Origin: DATLRC01 sp035478435 | Lineage (GTDB): Bacteria > Patescibacteriota > Saccharimonadia > Saccharimonadales > UBA4665 | Direction: 5' to 3' | Assembly: GCA_035478435.1 (NCBI GenBank) | Contig: DATIJT010000003.1 | Span: 1 to 31,545 of the forward strand | DNA length: 31,545 nt | Shown: piece after piece, positions 8,642 through 16,004 of the stretch | How the letters are laid out: each line of letters begins with the position of its first letter | Numbering within the stretch: position 1 is the stretch's first letter | The notes under the pieces: model-generated | Databases searched by the model: none | Seen by the model: the letters and a program-made list of their open reading frames with translations, nothing else | What the model was told of the DNA's origin: nothing | Translations under genes and position numbers: made by a program

Positions 8642-10186
8642 ATGCCTCGGGTAAAAACTTACTTGAGGGTGGGATTTATAACGGCTGCCAGCTTGGTACT
8701 GGGCGTATTCCAGCTTCATAGCCTAGCTGCTACCACGACTCTTACCCTGGCGGCCACACCAAGTATATTTATTACTGAAATTCAAACGAGCAACGCCTCT
8801 GCCGGCGAAGAGTTCGTGAAATTATACAATGCTACCGACCAGGACATTGACTTTGCGGACGCCTTAAACCAGGGTCAAAATGTTTGGAAATTGCAATTTT
8901 ATAGTTCCACGACCGTAGCTAATGGCAACCCCGATTGGACCAAGCCAAGCGCCAGCTTAACGCTTACAGGAGTAATAGCCGCTCACGATTATTATTTGTT
9001 AAGTAGCGCCCAAACCCAAAACGGTGCCAGCATTGTTTATCGACCCGGGAGTATAGATCCTGACCAAACTTACAGTCCCCGCCTGGCCGATAGTGGCGGC
9101 GGACTGCAATTAGTAGATGTGTCTAGCTCTAGGACTGAGTCCCACGACCGTGTTATGTGGCATCAGCCAGTCGCAGGCCAGAGCTTACCTTCGGGTGTGT
9201 TACCTTCGCCAGCCCCTAGTTCGAGTCTGCAACGGCTAACCAATGAAGACGGAGAATATATTGAAAGAGATGGTCAACTGACTAACTTTGCCGTGGAAAG
9301 CCAAATTTCGCCCAAAGACACCTGGACGCCACCCACGCCGACGGATTCAAACACCAATGATCCTAGCGAAAATTCATCCGACACAGGTAGCAGCGACTCA
9401 ACAAGCGATAGTCCGAATGACAATACCGTTCCGGAAACAGAGCCAGTCGAGACAGTTAACAATCTTAATCTATCACCTCCAGAAATTACTGAACTTTTGC
9501 CTAATCCGGCTAGCCCGGCAAGTGATGGCATGGACGAATACGTTGAAGTCTATAACCCTAACAACACTGACTTTAATCTGAAGGGCTATACTTTAGAAAC
9601 AGGTACTTCGACTCTGCATGATTTTACCTTCACTAGCGACACGATCCTTCCGGCGGGCAGCTATACGGCTTTTTATTCAAAGGACACCCATTTATCCTTG
9701 ACCAACAGTGGCAGCCAAACCCGTTTGCTCGATCCAATCGGCCAAACCCTTAACCAGACCGATATTTACCCAAACGCGCCCGATGGCCAGACATGGGCGC
9801 TTAATAATGAAAAGTGGCAGTGGACCACTACGCCCACACCAAACGCGGCTAACCTTATTACCACTCCAGCTGTAGCCGCAATTAGTAATAAAACTACTAG
9901 CAATATTAAAACTGCCAGCAAAAAGACAACTAAAACTTCCAAAAGCAAGGTACTAGGGGCTAATACTACTAAGCCAAAAAAACCTAAATCATCCAAAACC
10001 GCCTTGCCTGCGACCAACCTGGCGGCAAATCCAGCGGCTCTTCAAACTCCCATTCACCCTTGGACGCTTGCCCTAGTCGCTTTGCTCGCGCTACTATACG
10101 GGGCATATGAATACCGACATGACCTTAAAAATCGTTACCTCCAGTTCCGCCGAAACCGAGCGGCTAGCCGGGCAGATCGGCCGTAG
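8642..10186 (+). CDS. Secreted/membrane-anchored protein with two lamin-tail domains
   Basis: The 514-residue protein has an N-terminal signal sequence (basic MPRVKTYLR, then a hydrophobic stretch to about residue 30 with LAATTT at the likely cleavage site). A first lamin-tail-like domain (about 40-180) starts FITEIQTSNASAGEEFVKLY. A Ser/Thr/Asp/Asn-rich linker (about 215-275) follows, then a second lamin-tail domain (about 280-400) with PEITELLPNPASPASDGMDE and YVEVYNPNN. A Lys/Thr/Ser-rich stalk leads to a C-terminal transmembrane helix (WTLALVALLALLYGAY) and a basic cytoplasmic tail. This suggests a surface protein held by its C-terminus, possibly binding host cell or envelope components. 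The last 80 bases overlap tsaE in another frame. Confidence 0.85.
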   Translation: MPRVKTYLRVGFITAASLVLGVFQLHSLAATTTLTLAATPSIFITEIQTSNASAGEEFVKLYNATDQDIDFADALNQGQNVWKLQFYSSTTVANGNPDWTKPSASLTLTGVIAAHDYYLLSSAQTQNGASIVYRPGSIDPDQTYSPRLADSGGGLQLVDVSSSRTESHDRVMWHQPVAGQSLPSGVLPSPAPSSSLQRLTNEDGEYIERDGQLTNFAVESQISPKDTWTPPTPTDSNTNDPSENSSDTGSSDSTSDSPNDNTVPETEPVETVNNLNLSPPEITELLPNPASPASDGMDEYVEVYNPNNTDFNLKGYTLETGTSTLHDFTFTSDTILPAGSYTAFYSKDTHLSLTNSGSQTRLLDPIGQTLNQTDIYPNAPDGQTWALNNEKWQWTTTPTPNAANLITTPAVAAISNKTTSNIKTASKKTTKTSKSKVLGANTTKPKKPKSSKTALPATNLAANPAALQTPIHPWTLALVALLALLYGAYEYRHDLKNRYLQFRRNRAASRADRP

Positions 10187-10574
10187 GCTGCGCGGCGGCG
10201 AGACCATTGAGCTTATTAGTGATTTAGGTGGCGGTAAGACGACCTTTGTAAGAGGTTTGGCTCGTGGCTTTGGCAGTAAAGATAAAGTCACCAGCCCCAG
10301 TTTTACTTTAAGCAATGAATATAAAGCTGACGATAAAACCTTGTTTCACTTTGATTTTTACCGTTTGCAGGAACCGGGTATTATGTCCGACGAATTAGCC
10401 GAAGCTGTGGGTGACCCAAAAACTGTAACGGTGGTAGAATGGGCCGACATTGTCCAAAAGGTCTTACCGGATAACCGACTAACTATCAATATTAAGGCTA
10501 CCGACGAGGATTTACGGGAATTTACATTGGAATATCCTGAAAATTTGAAGTATCTAATACCCGAAAATACTTAA
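10107..10574 (+). CDS. tsaE: tRNA t6A biosynthesis ATPase TsaE
   Basis: TsaE (155 residues) works with TsaB and TsaD to make threonylcarbamoyl-adenosine at position 37 of ANN-decoding tRNAs. The P-loop SDLGGGKTT (normally GDLGAGKTT) is near residue 40, followed by FVRGLARGFG, then VTSPSFTLSNEY, FHFDFYRLQ and TVVEWADIV, all family motifs. Two in-frame ATGs (10107 and 10119) lie inside the preceding gene. The conserved N-terminal region TSSSAETERLAGQIGRRLRG starts right after the second, so the overlap of 68-80 bases is real, not an over-extended start. GGGG at 10100-10103 is a poor ribosome site. tsaB follows 1 base later. Confidence 0.92.
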   Translation: MNTDMTLKIVTSSSAETERLAGQIGRRLRGGETIELISDLGGGKTTFVRGLARGFGSKDKVTSPSFTLSNEYKADDKTLFHFDFYRLQEPGIMSDELAEAVGDPKTVTVVEWADIVQKVLPDNRLTINIKATDEDLREFTLEYPENLKYLIPENT

Positions 10575-10575
10575 C

Positions 10576-10968
10576 ATGTTAATTTTAGTTATCAGAAGCG
10601 ATAAACCTGAAGCCGAACTTGGTCTTTATGACGATGAAGAGGAGTTAATCTATGAAAAATGGCTGGCTCACCGCCAATTGGCCGAAACCATCCACACCAA
10701 AATTGACGAGCTTCTTAAAAAACAAAATAAAAACCTAAAAGATGTCCAAGCCATAGTTGTTTTCAAGGGGCCGGGCAGTTTTACCGGTCTGCGTATTGGC
10801 ATCACCGTTGCCAATGCTTTTGCCTATGCCTTAAAGGTGCCAATCGTATCAGCAGGGATCGAGGATTGGCTCAAACTAGGCATCAAAAGACTCAAAAAAG
10901 GCGAGAACGAAACAATTGCCCTCCCCGAATACGGCTCGCCGCCAAATATTACGCCGCCAAAACATTGA
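10576..10968 (+). CDS. tsaB: Short TsaB (YeaZ) protein
   Basis: TsaB is an actin-like-fold partner of TsaD in t6A synthesis. Only the N-terminal lobe is present: LILVIRSDKPEAELGLYDDE, the helix LAETIHTKIDELL, and the family signature FKGPGSFTGLRIGITVANAFAY. The chain then ends after 130 residues in an unrelated Pro-rich tail, against about 220-235 in model bacteria. The missing part is the second lobe. No in-frame remainder is seen downstream, so this is either the normal short form of this lineage or a decayed gene. The start is ATG, one base after the tsaE stop codon. No tsaD lies in the window. Confidence 0.8.
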   Translation: MLILVIRSDKPEAELGLYDDEEELIYEKWLAHRQLAETIHTKIDELLKKQNKNLKDVQAIVVFKGPGSFTGLRIGITVANAFAYALKVPIVSAGIEDWLKLGIKRLKKGENETIALPEYGSPPNITPPKH

Positions 10969-11147
10969 CCAAAAAGCCAAAAACCGAGTATATTTAATGT
11001 AGGAAACGCCACGTTTGAGAGACGCTGGAGAGTTCCTAGATTTTCTAAATTCTAAATTTAATTCGATTTCCAGATTAGCCCAACTCAAACTAGAGAAGTG
11101 ATAGCGATTGTTTGTACCGAGCTTTTCTGCCGATAGAAAGGAAAAAT
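10969..11147. other. Spacer between tsaB and rny
   Basis: No gene is seen. A weak inverted repeat (TAGGAA near 11000 with TTCCTA near 11034) and AT-rich DNA precede the rny ribosome site AAAGGA (11137-11142). Confidence 0.4.
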
Positions 11148-12659
11148 ATGATAATAGCCATAGTGCTAGCTATAGCTGGCTTAGGTATTGGCTTTGGCGC
11201 GAACACAGTCATTACTAAACAGCGGTTAGGTTCGGCCGAAGACGAAGCTAAAAAAGAATTGCAAAGCGCCAAACGCGAAGCAGACAAACTAATAGACGAA
11301 GCGCGGGCAGAAGCCAACAAGGCTATAGAAGAAACCAAACGCGAAGAACAAACCAGGCGACGCGAGCTAAAAGACCTCGAGGGCCGGCTAATCCAGCGCG
11401 AAGAATCGCTGGATAAAAAGCTGGACGATCTAGACAAGCGCGCCGAGAATTTGCGTAAAAGCGAAGGCGAAGTTGAGAAACTGAAAGACGAGATCCGGGA
11501 TATCCGCGGCCGCCAACAGGAAAAACTCGAAAAAATAGCTAAGCTAAGTAAGCAAGAAGCTGCCGACAAGCTGATGCAAATGACCGAGCGGGACATCAAA
11601 AACGACCTGCTTGGATTAGTTAGTAAATTGCAAAATGAAGCCCGCGAAAACGCCGAGGATGAAGCTGCCCTGATTATTACCACCGCTATGGAACGGATGA
11701 GCAGTGAAGTCACGGCCGAGCGTACCGTTACCAGCGTCAAGCTGGAAGACGAGGAAATGAAGGGCCGCATCATCGGTAAAGAAGGCCGTAACATCCAATC
11801 ACTGCAGCGGGCAACTGGTGTGGACATCATGGTAGATGACACGCCAGGCTACGTAGTTTTGAGCTCATTTGATCCGGTGCGCCGCGAAGTCGCGCGCCAA
11901 GCGCTGGAAATGCTTATGAAAGATGGCCGCATTCACCCAGGTCGTATAGAAGAAGTTGTCGAAAAAGCCCAGAAAAATGTCGAAAAAGACGTTATCCGGG
12001 CCGGTGAAGACGCTGCCCGCGAAGTCGGGATTATAGGCATACCAAAAGAAATCTTACACTTGCTGGGTGAGCTGAAATATCGTACCAGCTATGGCCAGAA
12101 TGTCCTGAAGCATTCCACCGAAATGGCCCACATTGCCGGCATGATTGCCGAAGAGTTGGGTGCTGACGTCAAGATTGCCAAGTACGCTGCCTTAGTACAT
12201 GACCTAGGCAAGGCCCTGACCCACAAGATGGAAGGCAAGCACCACCATATATCTGGTGAGATGCTGCGGAAATACGGCGCGCCAGAAGAAGTAGCTCACG
12301 CCGCTGAAGCCCACCATGATGACATGGAAGCCACCACAGTCGAGGCTCTGATCATCCGGGTAGTCGACGCCATTAGCGCTTCCCGTCCCGGTGCCCGCAA
12401 CATCAGCGCCGAAAACTTCGTGGAACGCATGAAAGACCTGGAAAACGTGGCCACTGGCTTCCCGGGTATCGACAAAGCTTACGCCATCAGCGCTGGCCGC
12501 GAAGTCCGCATATTCGTCCGTCCGGAGCAGATTGACGACCTAAACGCTATAAAACTGGCCCGCGACATCGCCACCAAGATTGAGTCGACCATGCAATACC
12601 CCGGTACCATCAAGGTCAACGTCATCCGCGAAACCCGCGCCATCGAATTTGCTAAGTAA
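11148..12659 (+). CDS. rny: Ribonuclease Y
   Basis: This membrane-anchored endoribonuclease starts bulk mRNA decay. Using the ATG at 11148 (AAAGGA 5 bases upstream) the protein has 503 residues. Its parts, in order: an N-terminal transmembrane helix (about 2-20), a long charged coiled coil (about 25-170), a KH RNA-binding domain with GRIIGKEGRNIQSLQRATGV, and an HD domain with HSTEMAHIAGMIAEELG, VHDLGKALTH and EAHHDD as metal and catalytic sites. The end PGTIKVNVIRETRAIEFAK is typical. A TTG 12 codons upstream would add a non-conserved extension and lacks support. The ymdB-like gene lies two genes downstream, echoing the rny-ymdB order of Bacillus. Confidence 0.96.
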   Translation: MIIAIVLAIAGLGIGFGANTVITKQRLGSAEDEAKKELQSAKREADKLIDEARAEANKAIEETKREEQTRRRELKDLEGRLIQREESLDKKLDDLDKRAENLRKSEGEVEKLKDEIRDIRGRQQEKLEKIAKLSKQEAADKLMQMTERDIKNDLLGLVSKLQNEARENAEDEAALIITTAMERMSSEVTAERTVTSVKLEDEEMKGRIIGKEGRNIQSLQRATGVDIMVDDTPGYVVLSSFDPVRREVARQALEMLMKDGRIHPGRIEEVVEKAQKNVEKDVIRAGEDAAREVGIIGIPKEILHLLGELKYRTSYGQNVLKHSTEMAHIAGMIAEELGADVKIAKYAALVHDLGKALTHKMEGKHHHISGEMLRKYGAPEEVAHAAEAHHDDMEATTVEALIIRVVDAISASRPGARNISAENFVERMKDLENVATGFPGIDKAYAISAGREVRIFVRPEQIDDLNAIKLARDIATKIESTMQYPGTIKVNVIRETRAIEFAK

Positions 12660-12668
12660 GAGCTTGCT

Positions 12669-12697
12669 TTGACCCGTAGTCAATAGAATAGTATAAT
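12669..12697 (+). promoter_or_regulatory. Strong promoter ahead of the 12706 gene
   Basis: TTGACC (12669-12674), a 17 base spacer and a consensus TATAAT (12692-12697). ATG follows at 12706, so the leader would be 0-2 bases. Confidence 0.75.
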
Positions 12698-12705
12698 ATA
12701 GAATT

Positions 12706-13212
12706 ATGACTATCCAGAGAGAATCAGTGCTCTTTTCCTATTTGCCGTTAGCTGAACAGCCAGACTGGCTTCCGAAGCATTTGCTGGCTGAAGCCAGCAG
12801 GCTGTGCTTATTGGCAACTAAACCGGCATGGCTAGGTGAAGGGAGCGGGAGTTTATTGGCTTTAAGTGAAGATGTAAAAGTGATGTCTGAAAGAGTGGGC
12901 GTTTTGGCGCTACAAGGTAAATTGGTTGCTGGAAATGAAAGCCATGTGATTTATGCTGTATTAACCGATATAGTTGAACCTGACGAACTTGGTTTTGCTG
13001 ATATTTTCGAAGGAGCAGAAAAATCACCGCCTACAGAAAACCTCTTGGATCCTTACGGTACGGGTTTTGTAGTCATTACGATGGATGCCTCCGCCGATCA
13101 AAACGGTTTTGTGCCAGCGGAAGCAGTTTATCTTGACGGTGAAGATCAGGTTGACTTTGTAAGCGATGGGGCTTTAAAAGCCAAAGCCGAAGTTTTGCTC
13201 AGCACCTATTAA
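12706..13212 (+). CDS. Hypothetical protein (168 aa)
   Basis: No family is recognised. The protein is soluble and acidic. The N-terminal half is helical (WLPKHLLAEASRLCLLA), and the second half reads as beta strands with acidic turns (VIYAVLTDIVEPDE, GFVVITMDASADQN, AEAVYLDGEDQVDFV). A consensus promoter just upstream, with almost no leader, suggests good independent expression. It lies between rny and the ymdB-like gene. Confidence 0.65.
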   Translation: MTIQRESVLFSYLPLAEQPDWLPKHLLAEASRLCLLATKPAWLGEGSGSLLALSEDVKVMSERVGVLALQGKLVAGNESHVIYAVLTDIVEPDELGFADIFEGAEKSPPTENLLDPYGTGFVVITMDASADQNGFVPAEAVYLDGEDQVDFVSDGALKAKAEVLLSTY

Positions 13213-13235
13213 AGATGTCAATATTAATAAAAGGG

Positions 13236-13241
13236 TATGAT
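13236..13241 (+). promoter_or_regulatory. -10 element of the ymdB-like gene
   Basis: TATGAT at 13236-13241 is six bases before the ATG at 13248. There is no Shine-Dalgarno and no clear -35. It predicts a leaderless mRNA. Confidence 0.45.
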
Positions 13242-13247
13242 TAGTTT

Positions 13248-14048
13248 ATGAATATACTCTATATCGGCGATGTTATGGGTGAATCTGGTATCAGGGTTGT
13301 TGAGCAAGTTTTGCCTAAGCTGAGAACCGACAAGAAAATTGATCTGGTCATTGCACAAGCCGAGAACGTCAGCGATGGCCGAGGTATCAAGTTTGCAGAT
13401 TTCAAACGATTGCAGAAAATGGGTGTGGATTTTTGCAGCGGCGGCAACTGGAGCCTGCATGACAAGTCGATCATCCCTCTCATGAATGACCCGGCGCAGC
13501 CGATCATCCGGCCGGCTAATTATCCCGAAGGCACTCCAGGGTTAGGCTGGAAATATGCCGCTACACCCAAAGGAAGGGTTTTGATTGTGAGTTTGCTGGG
13601 CAAGATTGTCGGCCGGGATTCCGACAAAGAGGTCGATAACCCTCTAAAAGTGATTGACCAAATCTTAGAATCCCAAAAAGGTGAACCCAAAGTGGCGACG
13701 ATTGTGAACTTTCATGGTGACTTCAGCAGTGAGAAGGTCGTAATTGGCCACTACCTGGATGGCCGCGTAACGGCAGTGGTTGGCGATCATTGGCATGTGC
13801 CGACAGCCGATGCCAGGGTATTGCCAGGTGGTACAGCTCACATCACCGATGTCGGCATGTGCGGCGCGCTTAATTCCAGCCTAGGAGTTAAGTACTACGT
13901 CATTGAGGAGCGCTGGCTCAGTGGTAAACCAAGCCGTAATTTGTTAGAAACTGAAGGCCCGCTCCAGTTTAACGCCGTTTTAGTTGAAGCTAACGACCAA
14001 ACCGGCCTCGCCAAATCAATCAAACCAATCAATTTGACCTTAACGTAA
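13248..14048 (+). CDS. ymdB: YmdB-family metallophosphoesterase with altered catalytic His
   Basis: The 266-residue protein matches the YmdB/DR1281 family (2',3'-cyclic nucleotide phosphodiesterase in Bacillus) along its whole length: LYIGDVMGESG (metal Asp8), AQAENVSDGRG (Glu39, Asn40), RPANYPEGTPG, NFHGDFSSEK (metal His), VVGDHWHVPTAD (two metal His) and ITDVGMCG. The GNHTWD motif is GGNWSLHD here: Asn67 is kept but His68, the presumed proton donor, is Trp. Metal ligands are intact, so metal and ligand binding are likely while catalysis may be weakened or altered. In Bacillus rny and ymdB are adjacent and YmdB affects biofilm and motility choices. Here one orphan gene intervenes. Confidence 0.88.
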   Translation: MNILYIGDVMGESGIRVVEQVLPKLRTDKKIDLVIAQAENVSDGRGIKFADFKRLQKMGVDFCSGGNWSLHDKSIIPLMNDPAQPIIRPANYPEGTPGLGWKYAATPKGRVLIVSLLGKIVGRDSDKEVDNPLKVIDQILESQKGEPKVATIVNFHGDFSSEKVVIGHYLDGRVTAVVGDHWHVPTADARVLPGGTAHITDVGMCGALNSSLGVKYYVIEERWLSGKPSRNLLETEGPLQFNAVLVEANDQTGLAKSIKPINLTLT

Positions 14049-14085
14049 TTAAGATCTATAGTCGCAGTTAAAGGAGATTTTAATT

Positions 14086-14304
14086 ATGCTAGGCAAGGAA
14101 AGATCAGAATTATCGCATTGGCGACGAACTAACTTAAGGGCTATTTTGGGCGGCTTACTTGTTGCCGGCGCAGTGTTGGGGGCAACTGAGATTTTTGACT
14201 TGCCTAAAATACCTAGCCTTACGCTGGCAGCGTTAGGTACTACGGCGGTGGTTGTTGCCCCTATAGCAGTTGAAGCGATTGGCGAAAGACGTTCTCGACA
14301 GTAA
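14086..14304 (+). CDS. Small membrane protein (72 aa)
   Basis: The start is well supported: AAAGGAGAT lies 7 bases before the ATG. A charged N-terminus (MLGKERSELSHWRRTN) is followed by two hydrophobic helices, LRAILGGLLVAGAVLGATEI and LTLAALGTTAVVVAPIAVEA, and a basic tail. No family is recognised. It probably sits in the cytoplasmic membrane as a hairpin. Confidence 0.7.
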   Translation: MLGKERSELSHWRRTNLRAILGGLLVAGAVLGATEIFDLPKIPSLTLAALGTTAVVVAPIAVEAIGERRSRQ

Positions 14305-14329
14305 ACAGTAACCGATAACTTGGCCACTG

Positions 14330-14338
14330 TGGTATAAT
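14330..14338 (+). promoter_or_regulatory. Extended -10 promoter ahead of tRNA-Pro
   Basis: TGG-TATAAT (14330-14338) is a consensus extended -10. No gene starts nearby, and the next mature product is the tRNA at 14489, giving a leader of about 145 bases. Confidence 0.6.
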
Positions 14339-14377
14339 CACCTCTGTATTTCCCATTTTTTGGGGAAGGCGTTTAAC

Positions 14378-14480
14378 CAAAAATTCAAACTAAGCAAAGC
14401 TGTTTGAATTTTTGAAAGGAGAAGCGTAACTGCAAGTCGAAGCTTTTGCCAATAGGCAAAACTTTGGCAGAAGTGTACGC
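14378..14480 (+). ncRNA. Structured leader or small RNA upstream of tRNA-Pro
   Basis: Two hairpins lie between the promoter and the tRNA. The first is a perfect 13 bp stem (14378-14390 with 14402-14414, 11 base loop). The second is an imperfect stem from about 14424 to 14480 capped by TTTTGCC-AATA-GGCAAAA (14444-14461). Between them is AAAGGAG (about 14415-14421) with no start codon at a usable distance. It could be a stable small RNA cut from the tRNA precursor or just a structured 5' leader. Confidence 0.4.
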
Positions 14481-14488
14481 TTGGACGC

Positions 14489-14565
14489 CGGGGAGTAGCG
14501 CAGTTTGGTAGCGCACCTGGTTTGGGACCAGGGGGTCGCAGGTTCAAATCCTGTCTCCCCGACCA
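14489..14565 (+). tRNA. tRNA-Pro (anticodon UGG)
   Basis: A full cloverleaf: acceptor CGGGGAG with CTCCCCG, D arm GCGC/GCGC, anticodon stem CCTGG/CCAGG around TTTGGGA (anticodon TGG), T arm GCAGG/CCTGT, discriminator A and encoded CCA. The last 19 bases are repeated at 14734-14752. Confidence 0.97.
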
Positions 14566-14566
14566 A

Positions 14567-14603
14567 TGAAAATGGCTGGGCCTTTATGGCTCGGCCATTT
14601 TCA
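14567..14603 (+). terminator. Hairpin immediately after tRNA-Pro
   Basis: A 16 bp stem (14567-14582 with 14588-14603, TTTAT loop) with two G-U wobbles begins one base after the CCA. There is no T-run after it. The layout matches the hairpin after tRNA-Arg (24997-25033). Confidence 0.6.
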
Positions 14604-14752
14604 TAAGTGGGAGATGGGTGCGGAACTTGCGTTCGCGGGGTCGCGGACGAGAAGCGGAGGAAAAACTATACTGGCATAGTTTTTATGAGCATCGCAGGAA
14701 GGAGTGTGGTCCGCCAAAGGCGGAACACACGATAATCCTGTCTCCCCGACCA
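14604..14752. repeat. Hairpin-rich insert ending in a duplicate of the tRNA-Pro 3' end
   Basis: The segment contains AAAAACTAT-ACTGG-CATAGTTTTT (from about 14664) and GTGTGGTCCGCC-AAA-GGCGGAACACAC (14704-14730, one mismatch). It ends with a 19 base exact copy (14734-14752) of the tRNA-Pro 3' end (14547-14565), in direct orientation. No coding frame is present. This arrangement looks like an insertion at a tRNA 3' end with target duplication. Confidence 0.75.
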
Positions 14753-14876
14753 TTCAAAACTATCACGAATTTACATTTATAAAGGAACGTCCTCTGAATT
14801 TACCTGAATTTCTGCTCTAAGGCTATTTATTTTGTGGTGGACTTACTGCCAAGGAATCGTTAAACTGTCATCAATT

Positions 14877-15128
14877 ATGGCATGGCAAGACGTGGTATTT
14901 ACGGTAGGTTCTCTAATATTTTCTGTGGCTCTTGTTCCATCGGTACTCTCTAAGGATAAGCCAGCCCTCTCTACTAGCCTTTCCACCGGAGTGGTTCTGG
15001 CGGTTTATGCTTTTACGTTTACCACCTTGAACCTATGGTTCTCGACAATCTCTGTTAGTATCACCTGTATCATGTGGCTTACCTTGGCATTCCAGAAATA
15101 CAAGCAGATAAAGGTTGGGCAAGAATAG
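14877..15128 (+). CDS. Small membrane protein (83 aa)
   Basis: Starting at the ATG at 14877 (MAWQDVVFTVGSLIF) the protein has three hydrophobic helices: VVFTVGSLIFSVALVPSVL, TGVVLAVYAFTFTTLNLW and TISVSITCIMWLTLAFQ, ending in a basic tail. No family name can be given. An upstream TTG (14832) would add 15 residues that do not look membrane-related. No ribosome site is visible for either start. It lies between two tRNA-Pro genes. Confidence 0.65.
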   Translation: MAWQDVVFTVGSLIFSVALVPSVLSKDKPALSTSLSTGVVLAVYAFTFTTLNLWFSTISVSITCIMWLTLAFQKYKQIKVGQE

Positions 15129-15177
15129 ATTGCGTCTTAAAAGCCCGTTTGCTTTTTTGATATAATTTTTAGGTTTT

Positions 15178-15253
15178 CGGGGTGTGGCGCAGTTGGTAGC
15201 GCGCAGCGTTCGGGACGCTGAGGTCGTCCGTTCAAGTCGGATCACCCCGACCA
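15178..15253 (+). tRNA. tRNA-Pro (anticodon CGG)
   Basis: Acceptor CGGGGTG with CACCCCG, anticodon stem CAGCG/CGCTG around TTCGGGA (anticodon CGG), T arm GTCCG/CGGAT, discriminator A and encoded CCA. It is the second proline tRNA within 800 bases. Confidence 0.96.
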
Positions 15254-15257
15254 ATAA

Positions 15258-15287
15258 TTGATCATTTATAGTCAATGTGTTAATAAT
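15258..15287 (+). promoter_or_regulatory. Promoter for the 15294 gene, leaderless
   Basis: TTGATC (15258-15263), an 18 base spacer and AATAAT (15282-15287), then 6 bases to ATG at 15294. It lies directly after the tRNA. Confidence 0.45.
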
Positions 15288-15293
15288 TGTGGA

Positions 15294-15941
15294 ATGCCTA
15301 ATTTAGCTACTCCAGACTTAATTCGCTATTTTGATGTCCGAGTTACAGATGGCAATTCATCCCCATCTGGCATTTGGAAAAACCTTGTGCCTATAGCTTT
15401 AGAGCAAATAGATGGTCATTGCGGAGTGATGTTAGGAGGCCCAAAGGATCCTGGGGTAGAAGTTCTTGAAGCAATGATGGATGGCTATGGGGGGCAGTCC
15501 TTTAGTGGTACTGTGTCAGAGGCTGTTTTGAATGACCTGGATGTTATAGAACGGGCAGTTCGGGATATGCGGTACGAAAATGCCATCAGTTTGGCTGGTA
15601 TAACAATTGCTACAAGAGCCATTAGCTTAATGACTTATCGAGGAAGTAGGGATGACAAAGGTATTCCAGATATTGCCGCCTCGTGTGAAAGGTCTTTTAA
15701 AGCGGCAGCAACCTTAGCTGGAGTAGGCAGCGATATAATGGCTGAAGCCCAGTCCAGGCTTCGTGTTTACGGCGTCAGGGTGGCATTGCCAGGAATTAGA
15801 GGGGAAGGTAGAGGAACTGTTGAATCCTGGGGTTCTCTAGCTCTCTATGGCAGAACTGGCTTAGGCATGTCGGTAGTTTTAGAAACCGGCGAACGCAGGA
15901 TAGTAGATATAGGTCACGATAGATTCGACCTACTTGTTTAG
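15294..15941 (+). CDS. Hypothetical protein (215 aa)
   Basis: Starting at the ATG at 15294 (MPNLATPDLIRYFDVRV) the protein has 215 residues. It is soluble, mixed alpha/beta, rich in Gly and Ala in its second half, with no signal peptide. I recognise no family. Residues about 90-150 are helical (AVRDMRYENAISLAGITIAT) and the C-terminus is beta-like (GMSVVLETGERRIVDIGHDR). A TTG 12 codons earlier, 4 bases after the tRNA, is in frame but would make the mRNA start inside the promoter region. Confidence 0.65.
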   Translation: MPNLATPDLIRYFDVRVTDGNSSPSGIWKNLVPIALEQIDGHCGVMLGGPKDPGVEVLEAMMDGYGGQSFSGTVSEAVLNDLDVIERAVRDMRYENAISLAGITIATRAISLMTYRGSRDDKGIPDIAASCERSFKAAATLAGVGSDIMAEAQSRLRVYGVRVALPGIRGEGRGTVESWGSLALYGRTGLGMSVVLETGERRIVDIGHDRFDLLV

Positions 15942-15991
15942 AGCTTAAGGCTCTTCTAGAGAGTGTAATTCTTACAAACTAGGCCTTACTG

Positions 15992-15997
15992 TACAAT
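15992..15997 (+). promoter_or_regulatory. -10 element of the 16005 gene
   Basis: TACAAT lies 7 bases before ATG (16005). No ribosome site is present. The leader would be 0-1 base. Confidence 0.45.
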
Positions 15998-16004
15998 ACC
16001 CAGC

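Noticed and set aside
11090..11842. 250-codon open frame antisense to rny
   Set aside because: It is a Ser-rich shadow of the coiled-coil region, whose codon pattern opens the opposite strand. RNase Y motifs prove the sense frame.
14338..14547. Minus-strand open frame over the tRNA-Pro(UGG) leader
   Set aside because: The N-terminal part is tRNA antisense and the rest is the complement of the hairpin leader. No start signals.
15033..15275. Minus-strand open frame spanning tRNA-Pro(CGG)
   Set aside because: It is the antisense of the tRNA (giving a GVIRLERTTSASRTLRATN-like peptide) plus the complement of the small membrane gene. Such tRNA-antisense frames are common annotation artefacts.
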